From assembly GCA_030345135.1 (NCBI GenBank), contig CP128386.1, forward strand, positions 4,556,908 to 4,620,907: a stretch of 64,000 nucleotides of DNA, read 5' to 3'. This DNA comes from Chitinophagaceae bacterium DXS. GTDB lineage: Bacteria; Bacteroidota; Bacteroidia; Chitinophagales; Chitinophagaceae. The notes below the pieces were generated by a model, which saw only the letters and a program-made list of their open reading frames with translations, ran no database searches and was not told the DNA's origin. This document shows, in pieces, positions 52,881 through 61,801 of the stretch. Within the stretch, counting starts at the first letter, position 1. Every line of letters begins with the position of its first letter. A program made the position numbers and the translations under genes.

Positions 52881-55796
52881 ATGAAAAATGATTCTAATGG
52901 CTGTCTTCAGACTACAAATTCTTTCATTCGCTTTCAGCAAAACTATTTCCTTTTAAAAACAACTATCCGTAAAGCTTCCATACTGCTGCTTACATGCTTA
53001 TTTTTTCAACAGCTTTTTGCTCAGCCGGTAGTTACTTCATTTTTGCCGCTAACTGGTTTACCGGGAAGCACCGTTACAATATATGGCAGCGGTTTTAGTG
53101 CAAATCCTTTGGAGAATATTGTGTTTGTGGGCGGCTCACACGCTTACGTTAAAACAGCTTCTGCCAACAAACTCACGGTCCAGGTGCCACGCAGCACAAC
53201 CAATAAACCTATCAGCGTAACGGTGAATAACTTAACTGGTTTTTCAGCCTTGCCTTATATAACAACATATAAAACTGGTAATGTTATTACGCCGGGCACA
53301 TTTGAAACGCCAGAAAATTTCCGAATGAGTCTCAGGGCAAATGTTGAGGATGGTTTAACGATTGAAGATCTTGACAATGATGGCAAACCCGACATTTTTG
53401 CCAAATCAAGAATTGGGCTCGGCTTTTTATATAGTATATACAGGAATACCAGTACACCAGGAAATATAAGTTTTGCCGCCGAAATATCAGCAGTAATACC
53501 ATTAAGACGTATTGATAACGTACTGCCTCTGGCTGATATTGACGGTGATGGAAAGAAGGATTTTCTTTGTCGGAACTCATCTGATGAGTTTTTAGACATA
53601 CGTATCCTAAGAAATAAAAGTACACCGGGCAACATAAGTTTCGAAAATCCGCAGTCATTTCCGTTAAACACAAGAGATCACGTATTCGACCTGGGTGTTG
53701 CAGATCTGAATGGAGATGGCAAATTAGACCTTTTTGGAATTAAAACCCGCTTCTATGCGACTGATGATCCATCTCCGGATTCTATAGCCTTTACACAAAA
53801 TACAAGTTCCGGTGGCAATATTTCCTTTGCGCCACCGGTGTTGTTGCATTTCAATTTTCTCAACTACCGCTATGCTCTTGCTGATTTTAACGGAGATGGA
53901 AAGATTGATGTTTTATCTGTAACCCATGATGCCAGTTCAAATTATTCTATTTCCGCAAGCATCAACACGAGCAGCCATGGCAACATTTCATTTGACGATG
54001 CTAAGAATATTTATCCTGCCGGCTCCAATTTATTGCTCGGCGTGGGAGACGTTAACAAAGACGGCAAACCAGACATTGCCATCAGCAGCCTTCATAATAA
54101 AAATGACAGTTTGCTTTTCTTACTCAACACCAGCACTTCTAATAATGTGAGCTTTGCCGCGCCAGTTTCTTTTCCCTATGGACTTAACGCGGCAAATTTC
54201 CACATGGTTGATGTAGATGGAGATGGCAAGCTTGATATTTGCGCCTACAAGGGTAATACTGGCAATTATGTTATTCTAAAGAATACCAGCAGCACTGAAC
54301 GCCTGTCCTTTGCCTCTCCGGTAAGTTTTCCGGCATTTCCCAAAAAGGCAATTGAATTTGGCGATTTTGATGGAGACGGCCGGCAGGATCTGTCTTACAC
54401 CGTCAGAGATTATTTTTCATTTGTTTCGATCCATAGAAATCAAACAGATACAGCCTTAGGGATACCTTCCATTGTTTCTTTCACTCCTGCAACAGCAAAC
54501 CAGAATGATACATTAACGATTGATGGAGATAATTTCAATGGAACAACCAATATAACGCTTGGAGGCACCCCCGTTCAATCGTTCAAGGTTATATCCAACA
54601 ACAAGATCTCTGCAGTCGTAAATAGGGGAAGTACAGGAGATCTTCAGGTTACAACGAGAAAAGGTGTAGCAACAAAATCATTCTTTACTTATTTGTCAGA
54701 CACGACAGTTAAACTACTAAGCACTTCTTCCGGAATAGTATGTTCTGAAAATCTTGTAAAAGTTAAGGCCGTAGTAACTAATGCGGACAAGGGAATATTT
54801 TATAGGTGGTATAAGAACGGAAAGCTTTCTACTATTAGCGGAAACATCTACTCTTCCCGCGCTTTAGTCGACGGAGATTCGCTTTGGTGCGTTGTGTTCT
54901 TTTCTCTTGCCCCGGGGCACAAAGAATGGAAGAGCGATGTAATAAAATTTGATGTGAATCTTTCAAGATCTCCCCAACTGCGAATTCAACCAAGCAGAAC
55001 GACGACCATATGCAAAGGTACCCCTATTACCTTTAAAGCAATAATTAACAAGATCGATTTTGTACATCTCTGTCAATGGAAAAAGAACGACCAGGTTGTT
55101 GGTGATAGTAGTGATACTTATGTTGACGACAATCTTAAAAATGGTGATCTTATAAGTTGCATGATAGTACAGGCACCGGAATGCATAGTGATTCCCGGAA
55201 TAGATTCTCTAAGGGTTGCGGTTGATGAGGCGAAGCCATCTGCACCGGCATTGATAATAGGTCCGGATGAAGTATCTTCATCTCAGGCTGGAATTATTTT
55301 CAGTGTTCCCCCCGTTGCTGATGTAAGAAAGTACAAATGGCAAATACCGCACGATGCCGGGCTTGTTTCCGGAAACGGTACGGATTCGATTATCGTTAAC
55401 TGGGGTACTACAACAGCAAAAATATCTGTGTTAACCTGGAATGCTTGTGGCGCGCCTCCCGCAGTTACCAAAACGGTCCGGGTAACTTCTACCAATGAAC
55501 GAATAGCTAAAACGGCAACAAGCAAGCAAGTAACTAACGAAACAGGATCAATAATGGTGTATCCCAATCCTGCTAACAACAAGGTTTCAATAGTGCTGGC
55601 GCCTAATACAGGTAACTATTGCATGATTGAACTAAGAGACCCCAATGGCAAACTTTTATTGCACCAAAAAATAACTACAAACGGAGAAATGCGGACTGAA
55701 ATAAACACATCAACATTAGCGCCCGGTGTTTATTATATTCAAGTGATAGACAAAAGCAATAAAATAACCAGTAAACGATTAATGATAGCTAAATAA
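52881..55796 (+). CDS. TIG/FG-GAP surface protein with T9SS sorting domain, paralogue
   Basis: A 971-residue secreted protein. The N-terminus is long and charged before the signal hydrophobic stretch (ASILLLTCLFFQQLFAQ), so a later start cannot be ruled out. Order of domains: TIG (VVTSFLPLTGLPGSTVTIYG), FG-GAP repeats (DLDNDGKPDIF, DIDGDGKKDFL, DLNGDGKLDLF, DFNGDGKIDVL, DVNKDGKPDIAI, DFDGDGRQDLS), second TIG (SIVSFTPATANQNDTLTIDG), Ig-like domains (YRWYKNGKLST, CQWKKNDQVVGDSSDTYVDD) and a sorting domain (IMVYPNPANNKVSIV ... GVYYIQVIDKSNKITSKRLM). This is the same plan as the protein at 42850-45657. It lies 155 bases after the giant gene and ends at a strong terminator. Confidence 0.88.
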   Translation: MKNDSNGCLQTTNSFIRFQQNYFLLKTTIRKASILLLTCLFFQQLFAQPVVTSFLPLTGLPGSTVTIYGSGFSANPLENIVFVGGSHAYVKTASANKLTVQVPRSTTNKPISVTVNNLTGFSALPYITTYKTGNVITPGTFETPENFRMSLRANVEDGLTIEDLDNDGKPDIFAKSRIGLGFLYSIYRNTSTPGNISFAAEISAVIPLRRIDNVLPLADIDGDGKKDFLCRNSSDEFLDIRILRNKSTPGNISFENPQSFPLNTRDHVFDLGVADLNGDGKLDLFGIKTRFYATDDPSPDSIAFTQNTSSGGNISFAPPVLLHFNFLNYRYALADFNGDGKIDVLSVTHDASSNYSISASINTSSHGNISFDDAKNIYPAGSNLLLGVGDVNKDGKPDIAISSLHNKNDSLLFLLNTSTSNNVSFAAPVSFPYGLNAANFHMVDVDGDGKLDICAYKGNTGNYVILKNTSSTERLSFASPVSFPAFPKKAIEFGDFDGDGRQDLSYTVRDYFSFVSIHRNQTDTALGIPSIVSFTPATANQNDTLTIDGDNFNGTTNITLGGTPVQSFKVISNNKISAVVNRGSTGDLQVTTRKGVATKSFFTYLSDTTVKLLSTSSGIVCSENLVKVKAVVTNADKGIFYRWYKNGKLSTISGNIYSSRALVDGDSLWCVVFFSLAPGHKEWKSDVIKFDVNLSRSPQLRIQPSRTTTICKGTPITFKAIINKIDFVHLCQWKKNDQVVGDSSDTYVDDNLKNGDLISCMIVQAPECIVIPGIDSLRVAVDEAKPSAPALIIGPDEVSSSQAGIIFSVPPVADVRKYKWQIPHDAGLVSGNGTDSIIVNWGTTTAKISVLTWNACGAPPAVTKTVRVTSTNERIAKTATSKQVTNETGSIMVYPNPANNKVSIVLAPNTGNYCMIELRDPNGKLLLHQKITTNGEMRTEINTSTLAPGVYYIQVIDKSNKITSKRLMIAK

Positions 55797-55820
55797 AAGC
55801 AGTCTATCGGCCAAAAACAA

Positions 55821-55860
55821 CCTGTCCTAAAATTTTGAAGTGTAGGACAGGGTGTTTTTT
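55821..55860 (+). terminator. Strong intrinsic terminator
   Basis: CCTGTCCTA pairs with TAGGACAGG around a short loop and is followed by GTGTTTTTTC. It lies 25 bases after the stop of the T9SS gene on the same strand. Confidence 0.85.
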
Positions 55861-56047
55861 CATTTTGGGGAGTTAAATAATGCGAAGCTTTTTGAAAACA
55901 GCCCTGCGGTACGGTTGAAATTGGTGAGTATTATTGATATAGGCGATGGCAATCTGCGAATATGCTAAAAGATAAATGACCAAAAGGTATTAAGATCTGT
56001 ATCTAAACGGTTTTGCTCTTAATTGATGTTTTGACTTCTCCTCGGGT

Positions 56048-56236
56048 TTATTTCTTGGAAAGATATTCCTCAACTTTGGCCCTGTCATTACCCACTTGTT
56101 TTATAGCATCTAATATTTGTTGCTTGCTTACACCAAGCTTTTCTTCCAAATACTGTAATTCATAGTCTTCGGACCCTGATAGACGGTTGCGATCACGTTG
56201 ATCTTGTAAGTTTGAAAATCTTGATGGAGACATCAT
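56048..56236 (-). CDS. Small DUF3606 protein
   Basis: A 62-residue acidic cytoplasmic protein: SNLQDQRDRNRLSGSEDYEL then QYLEEKLGVSKQQILDAIKQ and VGNDRAKVEEYL. This is the DUF3606 pattern (DRxRIxxxEDYEVxYWxxKFGVSxxxLxxAVxxVG), whose members are short and of unknown function. The frame stays open to 56389, but the upstream part reads as random hydrophobic sequence antisense to the decayed PepSY-like gene, so I start at the double Met (56236, or 56233). It lies alone between the T9SS genes and the phage remnant. Confidence 0.75.
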   Translation of the reverse strand: MMSPSRFSNLQDQRDRNRLSGSEDYELQYLEEKLGVSKQQILDAIKQVGNDRAKVEEYLSKK

Positions 56237-56255
56237 GTCGACATTCTTATCTGTA

Positions 56256-56575
56256 ATGTATACAGTGGAAAAGATGCCACCTGAAAAAAAAGGAAAGTAC
56301 GAATCAAAATTTACCGAAATGGAAAGAAGGTGGCTGTTCATATGGATAAAAGTGGCAACGAAATGGAAAAGGAGTATTATATAGAACAATCCGGGTTACC
56401 GCAGTTAGCTCAAAATTATTTAAAAAAGAGTTACTCCGGAGCTAAATTTGAGGAAGTTTCAAAAGTGGTTAGCCCGAAGGGAAAAACGTGCTAAGAAGCC
56501 GAAACTAAAGGAAAGGAAATTTATTTTGATGAAAAAGGAAATCTTATCAAAGTTGAAAAGGAAAGAGATGAATAG
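56256..56575 (+). pseudogene. Decayed PepSY-like (BLIP-like) gene
   Basis: Read in one frame, 56256-56315 gives ... EKKGKYESKFT; after loss of one base in an A-run (GAAAT at 56316-56320) the next frame gives NGKKVAVHMDKSGNEMEKEY, then LPQLAQNYLKKSYSGAKFEE, VSKVVSPKGKTC, a TAA at 56492-56494, and EAETKGKEIYFDEKGNLIKV to a TAG at 56573. Joined, this is a clear PepSY-like domain of the kind seen at 626-1123. It carries one frameshift and one nonsense change and lacks the signal peptide, so it cannot make a working protein. Confidence 0.78.
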
Positions 56576-56713
56576 TAGGGGATGTTGTAAATTGGAAATA
56601 TTAAACCGGGCATGACGGCTAATAAATAAGTGTTATATAATTTCCAAATCGTAGTTCCTATTTTTGAGTTGAACAGACCTTAGAAATATTCGGGTGTGTA
56701 AATCCTTGAGTAG

Positions 56714-56866
56714 ATAATTTGCTTTACGGCGCCACGTTCTCCTAAAAATATCAACCTTATCATCGGTGACGCCAATATTTTGCAGGCCAACTTATCACCC
56801 GACCAGGCATTCGAAAAATCCCAAACTATAATTAACCGTCTGCAGGGAAATGATGAAGAGCAGTAA
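56714..56866 (+). pseudogene. C-terminal fragment of a phage-type gene before the terminase
   Basis: An open stretch of 50 codons with no start codon after an in-frame stop at 56711: TAPRSPKNINLIIGDANILQ, ANLSPDQAFEKSQTIINRLQ, GNDEEQ, stop. It overlaps the first codons of the terminase gene by 17 bases, the tight overlap usual in phage packaging genes. The position is that of a small-terminase or adjacent phage gene, but the fragment is too short to name. The 5' part is missing, so the phage segment was cut near 56.71 kb. Confidence 0.55.
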
Positions 56867-58466
56867 CCAGGAAAATGATTCAGTTACGGTTAAACTAAAC
56901 CGGTCGCAAGCGTTAATCCAAATTATCAATGCAGGCACAACCTATTGCCTTTGGCCACGTGCGGGAGGTAAAACCGGTGGAGGCATAGGGCCAAGGATCC
57001 AGCGATTAAGTGAAGTGATGCCGCGTTCGCAAATATTGCTGGTCTCAGATACTTATGAGCGACTTGAAACAAGGGTGGTTCCAAATATCATCAATTTCAT
57101 TACGGACAAGCTAGGCCTGATAGAAGGCGTGGATTTTGTGAAATATCAAAAGCCACCAGACCAGTGGACAAAACCACTAATACCGCTTGGCCGGTTTAGC
57201 CGTGTAATCTCTTTTGCTACTGGCATGGCCTTGTGCTTGGTCAGCATAAAGGTTGAAGGATCTGCCAATGCGTTCAACGCCCAGGCAATGATCTGCGATG
57301 AAACCAAGTACTGCGATCCGAAAAAGATCGATACGGAAGTTGTGCCGGCTCTGCGTGGTGCAGAACAACATTTTGGCCATCTTCCGGAATACCTCAGCAA
57401 ATGGTTTTTCACTGACAAATACCTGGATGAAGCAGGTGATATAAAATGGCTGCTAAACAAACGCAAGCTAGTGGATCACGAAGCTGTCGAGGTTGTGTAT
57501 GTTCTGCAGATGGAAATCTTCAATATGCAAAAGGAACTGCAGCAAGTAGAAGAAAAGTCAGCGAAATACTATGCTCTAAAGAAAAAGATAATAACCTATG
57601 AACAACGCGCCAATGCCATCCGGAAGGAACTTATCTATGTAAGTGAAGCTCAACCCTATGAGAACAAGGATGTGTTAGGTGACTTCTATTACCGCAGCCA
57701 AAAGCGCAACTGCGGACGCATTGAATATAACGTTGCTATTCTTAACGAAGATCCTGGTGAAATCCTTAACGTATTCTACCCAACCCTTGACAATGCCCAC
57801 AAATACAAGATGCTGAACGACGTAGATCCAGCCTTGCCACTTGGCATAGCACTGGATTACCAATGGCGAATCTCTCCGATGGCGATTGGTCAGTTCGGGT
57901 CATTACCAGGAACTCACATCAATACGCTCAATATTGTAGCTGGTGTTCACACCCTTCACGAAGATAAAGGAGGACTGGAAGCTACCTGCAAGGCTTTCAG
58001 CGACCTATTTGCGACACATCAAAACAAAACGGTTTATTACTTCTACGATCACACTGCCATCGGTAGAACCGGATCAATAACAAACAAACCATTCCGGCAA
58101 ATTGTCTACGATGAATTAACTTTTTTGGGCTGGACTGTGATCGAAGTCTACATTGGTAAAGCTTCCGACCACAACATACGTTTCGAACGCTTTAAAAAGG
58201 TGCTCGCTCAAACTGGCGAAGAGTCCGTAATGTTCAATGATCTAAGAGCTGCTACGTTACTCACCGCAATGCATCAGGCCGGCGCGATCACATCCGGAGG
58301 CGTGACCAAAAAGGATAAGAGCAAAGAAAAGAATCTCAACTATCCCGCAGAAGAACAAACCGACTACACCGAGGCTTTGGATATGTTGCTATGGGGCCAT
58401 CTCCACTTTAACGAACTACGTTTGGCATTGTCCGGACAGGTTTTAGGCGGCATCTCGATAAGGTAA
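56850..58466 (+). CDS. Phage terminase large subunit-like protein
   Basis: A 538-residue protein with the layout of a DNA-packaging motor: an N-terminal ATPase with Walker A-type WPRAGGKTGG (36-45; Lys41, Thr42), Walker B AMICDE (146-151; Asp150, Glu151), and a C-terminal RNase-H-like nuclease with the acidic residues Asp336 (GIALDY), Asp400 (YYFYDHT) and Asp505 or Asp511 (TDYTEALDML). A charged helical linker joins them (about 215-265). The Walker A is of the R-x-GGKT form seen in terminases. No portal, capsid or tail genes are in the neighbourhood, so it is an orphan or a piece of a decayed prophage or satellite. The gene itself is intact. Confidence 0.78.
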   Translation: MMKSSNQENDSVTVKLNRSQALIQIINAGTTYCLWPRAGGKTGGGIGPRIQRLSEVMPRSQILLVSDTYERLETRVVPNIINFITDKLGLIEGVDFVKYQKPPDQWTKPLIPLGRFSRVISFATGMALCLVSIKVEGSANAFNAQAMICDETKYCDPKKIDTEVVPALRGAEQHFGHLPEYLSKWFFTDKYLDEAGDIKWLLNKRKLVDHEAVEVVYVLQMEIFNMQKELQQVEEKSAKYYALKKKIITYEQRANAIRKELIYVSEAQPYENKDVLGDFYYRSQKRNCGRIEYNVAILNEDPGEILNVFYPTLDNAHKYKMLNDVDPALPLGIALDYQWRISPMAIGQFGSLPGTHINTLNIVAGVHTLHEDKGGLEATCKAFSDLFATHQNKTVYYFYDHTAIGRTGSITNKPFRQIVYDELTFLGWTVIEVYIGKASDHNIRFERFKKVLAQTGEESVMFNDLRAATLLTAMHQAGAITSGGVTKKDKSKEKNLNYPAEEQTDYTEALDMLLWGHLHFNELRLALSGQVLGGISIR

Positions 58467-58730
58467 AATTTGCTGATTTTTGTTAGCTTTTATGGCAGGA
58501 AAGTCGTTTCATATACCTGACAAATGTCATCGTCCGGACAGAAAACGGATAGGGAGCGCCTTGCTGTCGATGGGCATTTCTGACTAAAACATTTTCTTTT
58601 TTTACCGGAAAGACGCATAAATGCTGCATTCCTTGTTAGAAAAATTAGACTAGTAACATTGCCTCACCATTAAAAACAGCGCGGTTGTTTGTGAATACCA
58701 GTTAAATTGCATTTCTCAAAAGTCAAACTA
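58467..58730. other. Spacer between terminase and GNAT gene
   Basis: These 264 bases hold a 31-codon frame at 58492-58587 without recognisable features, and AT-rich DNA that may carry the promoter of the GNAT gene. Nothing else is visible. Confidence 0.4.
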
Positions 58731-59552
58731 ATGGCGTCACTTAAACCGTACGGAACTCCGTCTTCTTTTAGAAAAGCTCATGGAAACTTGTTTTCTTCAA
58801 ACGATTTGTTTTTTCTCAAATTTACTCGGGTTATTGACCGGATAAAATCTGGGGAGGATGAATTTCGAGGGGCCTGCAAAATTTATGATGGTGGATCTTT
58901 TATATTATGTCTCCTGTCGTCGGAAAGATGCGTGCTCTACTCGAATAGTTTTCACAATGGAATGGTGAGAAAGCTTGCAGATTATTTAAATCGATCGAAG
59001 GGTCTTTCCATGTTAATAGGTTCAAAAAATATTGTAGAAGCAATCGCACATTGGTCAAAGGTCGAATTTCTATGTGACAGTAACGCGGTGTTTTATGAAT
59101 GTGTAGCGATTTCATCGACATTCAGTATAACTACTGGGCAAATGAAAAATGCTTGTGAAATTGACATAAATAAATTAATAAGTATGTCTGCTAAGTTCAA
59201 GGAAGAGTTTACAAACGGAGAAGAACGATATGCGCATGATACCAGTAACGTGTTGGGGCCGATTGAAAATTATTACGTTTGGGTGGTCGACAACGAAGTG
59301 TGCGCATTTGTCTTGTTCGGGAAATCAGATACTAAGGATCCGTGTATAATCTCTATTTATACCCCACTTGAATTTCGCAATCATGGGTATGCAAGCTCAC
59401 TTCTTTATGAAGTCACAAAAAAAATATTGGAAAAAAAATATCGTAAAGTTGTATTATGGACGAAGGAGCGCAATATGCAAGCTCGAAAAGTATTTGAAAA
59501 AGTAGGCTATTCTTTTGTGCAGGAATCACTAGATTTAAAAGTTGTCAGATAA
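58731..59552 (+). CDS. GNAT-family acetyltransferase
   Basis: A 273-residue cytoplasmic protein from the ATG at 58731 (a TTG eight codons upstream is less likely). The C-terminal 100 residues form a GNAT domain: YYVWVVDNEVCAFVLFG, the acetyl-CoA loop in YTPLEFRNHGYASSLLYEVT (pattern R-x-x-G-x-A), KVVLWTKERNMQARKVFEKV and a final GYSFVQESL. The first 170 residues resemble a degenerate second GNAT half, as in two-domain family members. It acetylates an amine of an unknown partner. Only 26 bases separate it from the next gene, so the two are probably co-expressed cargo of the integrase-bearing element. Confidence 0.78.
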   Translation: MASLKPYGTPSSFRKAHGNLFSSNDLFFLKFTRVIDRIKSGEDEFRGACKIYDGGSFILCLLSSERCVLYSNSFHNGMVRKLADYLNRSKGLSMLIGSKNIVEAIAHWSKVEFLCDSNAVFYECVAISSTFSITTGQMKNACEIDINKLISMSAKFKEEFTNGEERYAHDTSNVLGPIENYYVWVVDNEVCAFVLFGKSDTKDPCIISIYTPLEFRNHGYASSLLYEVTKKILEKKYRKVVLWTKERNMQARKVFEKVGYSFVQESLDLKVVR

Positions 59553-59578
59553 TACTTAAAAATCTAAAAATTGAATAA

Positions 59579-60541
59579 ATGAAATTGCCAGACATTTCGC
59601 TTGAGCATCTGCAAACAAGACTTTTCCGCTGGGCTTCAGATCCAGACATTCCCATGAGCTATATTGAGTGGGAGTTAGAAAGATATTTGTCTTGGGTTGC
59701 TATTCCTCACGTGACTCTGGATAAAATCCCTCTATTAAGGGCGAGGCCAAACGATGGCAAGAAAAAATTCCATTCACTAAATGATCTCTCGTATCCTCCC
59801 GATGCCCAAAAAATTAGATTCGCGAGGGCGAATTACGAACAAGAACAAGTATTCTATGCGGCACTTGTATCCAAACGACATCTTGAAAGCAGGAGGCTTG
59901 ACTCTGGACAAACAACTGCGGTAATGGAAGTTGGCGCTGACTTTGCGACAAGAATTCATGAACCTAGTGCATTATTTACGGTCGGTAGTTGGTATCTTTC
60001 GCAGCCCGTCAACGCTTATGTCTTACCCTTTACGTCTTTATCATTTGCAGCATATCATGACTTCAATTGGTTAAATTTGCTGTTCTATAACGAATTGGAA
60101 AAAATTTGTAAAGGCAACTACGAACGATTTGCTTATTCGTTGTCGTTTCTGAATTTTATGAGTGATGTTTTCTGTCAACAGCACGCCAAATATGTTCACT
60201 ATCGAATTTCAGCGCCTTTTTTTAAGGCTTTAATGAAGCTCAAACTGCCATTAGCAGCCTCGGGACTTATATATCCTAGTGCGAATACGAATGCCCAAGG
60301 AATGAATATTGTTTTGCCAAAGGAGTTGGTTGACGACGGAACTATTCAAAAGCCTTATTCGGTAATAATGTACATCGCTGAACGTCAAAAAAATAAACAA
60401 ATGATTGAATTGAGGCCTTATTCTTTTCAGACTCGTCCAAAGGAAAATGGATATTTTAATTGTAAGGTCAAAGTCAATAAAAAAAACGAAGATGTTCAGT
60501 CAAACGTAGCAAAATTTAATCCCTCCACTTCAATAAAGTAA
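59579..60541 (+). CDS. RES-like domain protein (possible NAD-targeting toxin)
   Basis: A 320-residue protein that I place, with caution, in the RES group. The marks are LLRARPN (52-58), a proline pair in SYPPDAQKI (71-79), RFARANYEQEQVFYAAL (80-96; the GRANPPGxxxFY region of RES proteins) and TTAVMEV with Glu117. RES proteins degrade NAD or ADP-ribosylate and act as toxins, usually with an Xre/DUF2384 antitoxin. No such antitoxin is next to it; the upstream partner is the GNAT gene. The C-terminal 200 residues have no known match. Its 3' end overlaps the convergent integrase gene by 46 bases. Confidence 0.5.
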   Translation: MKLPDISLEHLQTRLFRWASDPDIPMSYIEWELERYLSWVAIPHVTLDKIPLLRARPNDGKKKFHSLNDLSYPPDAQKIRFARANYEQEQVFYAALVSKRHLESRRLDSGQTTAVMEVGADFATRIHEPSALFTVGSWYLSQPVNAYVLPFTSLSFAAYHDFNWLNLLFYNELEKICKGNYERFAYSLSFLNFMSDVFCQQHAKYVHYRISAPFFKALMKLKLPLAASGLIYPSANTNAQGMNIVLPKELVDDGTIQKPYSVIMYIAERQKNKQMIELRPYSFQTRPKENGYFNCKVKVNKKNEDVQSNVAKFNPSTSIK

Positions 60542-61668
60542 GCACCAAGCTTCCTATTGTAACGATCCGTCATAGCGCTACTACTATGTCTATTTTGCAT
60601 TTGTTGCCACTTAAGATCCACATTGCCCTTGTTGTTTAAGAGGTAATGAATATTACCACTATGTTTTAATGCATACATGTCTTTCATAATTCCTAAGTCT
60701 TCATGAACAAACCAAACCCACCGCCGATAAGGGAAATTATTGTCAAGCTTTTTGGTTCCTGGCTTGAAATTATCTGTTGTAAACAGATAGTCCTCTGGAT
60801 TTCGGGTTTCGACTAAATGTTCCGTCAAAATATTTAGGAGTGGGGGTACGATTTGTATGGTAGCTTTTTTATCGGATTTCGTGCTTTTGGAAGGGAAGTA
60901 AATGCATGAATTTTTAAGGTCTACGTTAGAAATTTTTAATCTGTTTATTTCAGCCGGTCTGGCCCAGGAGTAATAGATAAAAAGAAGATAGTTTAAAAAC
61001 GAGTGTTCGCCTAAAATTCTTAAATGTTCCGCAATTTTGTTTAGTTCTTCCGGTGTCAGCGGTTCATAAAGTTCTTTCTTGTTTAGATTTCTCGCCTTGT
61101 CTTTATTTGTTACTCTCGCTATTGAACTAAATGGATTCGAAGATGCCCATTTTTTTGCGATCATTAATTTCCAAAAATTACAGAGGTACGATAAAGAAGC
61201 ATTTGTTGTTTTTGGCGATAGATCTTTGTGCTTAAATACATACTCTTTAAACTCCTCCGCCTTTTCTACATCAAACTCGTAGGCAGACATCGTATGGTAA
61301 CTCTTGTCTTCCAGAAAATCCGTAAAACGCTTCGCATAACTTTTGTAAGAAGCTTGCGCATCTTTACTTGCTCCAACAGATTTAATCGATACAATTGCTT
61401 CAATTTGAGTAGGCAAAGTTTTGCCTGCAGTCTTGTACTCTTTCGATTTTACTGCAGTAAAAGGGTTAAATCCACTCTTGAGCTTTTCATTTACAAAATT
61501 TTCTAACTGTAAGGCATGTTTCATACGGGCAGACCTGATTTTAATTTGATTAATATCAAAGTATTCTCTGAAACGTTTGTATTTATTTGAAGATCCTGGT
61601 ATTAGAAAGTAAAATTTTATATACCACCGGTTGGATTTTGATACTACAAGTTTGGCTTGTTTGTACAT
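60496..61668 (-). CDS. Tyrosine-type integrase
   Basis: A 390-residue tyrosine recombinase: arm-binding N-terminus (1-90), SAM-like core-binding domain (95-190; SYKSYAKRFTDFLEDKSYHT) and catalytic domain (200-380). Catalytic residues are Arg237 (YYSWARPAEI), a Lys in the STKSDKK hairpin, Lys335-His336 in YALKHSG, His361 and nucleophile Tyr370 (MTDRYNRK). The YxLKH form in place of HxLRH is common in integrases from Bacteroidota. It reads away from tRNA-Met, 133 bases from the tRNA 3' end, the usual place for an integrase whose element entered a tRNA gene. It is intact and may still be active. Confidence 0.9.
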   Translation of the reverse strand: MYKQAKLVVSKSNRWYIKFYFLIPGSSNKYKRFREYFDINQIKIRSARMKHALQLENFVNEKLKSGFNPFTAVKSKEYKTAGKTLPTQIEAIVSIKSVGASKDAQASYKSYAKRFTDFLEDKSYHTMSAYEFDVEKAEEFKEYVFKHKDLSPKTTNASLSYLCNFWKLMIAKKWASSNPFSSIARVTNKDKARNLNKKELYEPLTPEELNKIAEHLRILGEHSFLNYLLFIYYSWARPAEINRLKISNVDLKNSCIYFPSKSTKSDKKATIQIVPPLLNILTEHLVETRNPEDYLFTTDNFKPGTKKLDNNFPYRRWVWFVHEDLGIMKDMYALKHSGNIHYLLNNKGNVDLKWQQMQNRHSSSAMTDRYNRKLGAYFIEVEGLNFATFD

Positions 61669-61772
61669 GGGCTTAGGTGTTAGGGTTCTTTCTTTAAATT
61701 CTCTTAATAGGATGTTTCCTATTGTATCTTGAAGTGACGCAGAAATTGACGCAGATTCCTGTGTAATAGAAA

Positions 61773-61800
61773 GAACCCCTTGATTATCAAGGGGCTCTTT
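61773..61800 (-). terminator. Terminator of the tRNA-Met gene
   Basis: On the minus strand GCCCCTTGATAATCAAGGGG forms a 7-9 bp stem right after the tRNA and runs into TTCTTTCT. A near copy lies at 46268-46296. Confidence 0.8.
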
Positions 61801-61801
61801 G

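Noticed and set aside
56237..56389. 51-codon N-terminal extension of the DUF3606 gene
   Set aside because: It is antisense to the decayed PepSY-like gene and lengthens a family whose members are about 60 residues.
58492..58587. 31-residue frame starting MAGKSFHIPDKCHRP
   Set aside because: Too short, no recognisable motif and no clear initiation signal; kept only as a note.
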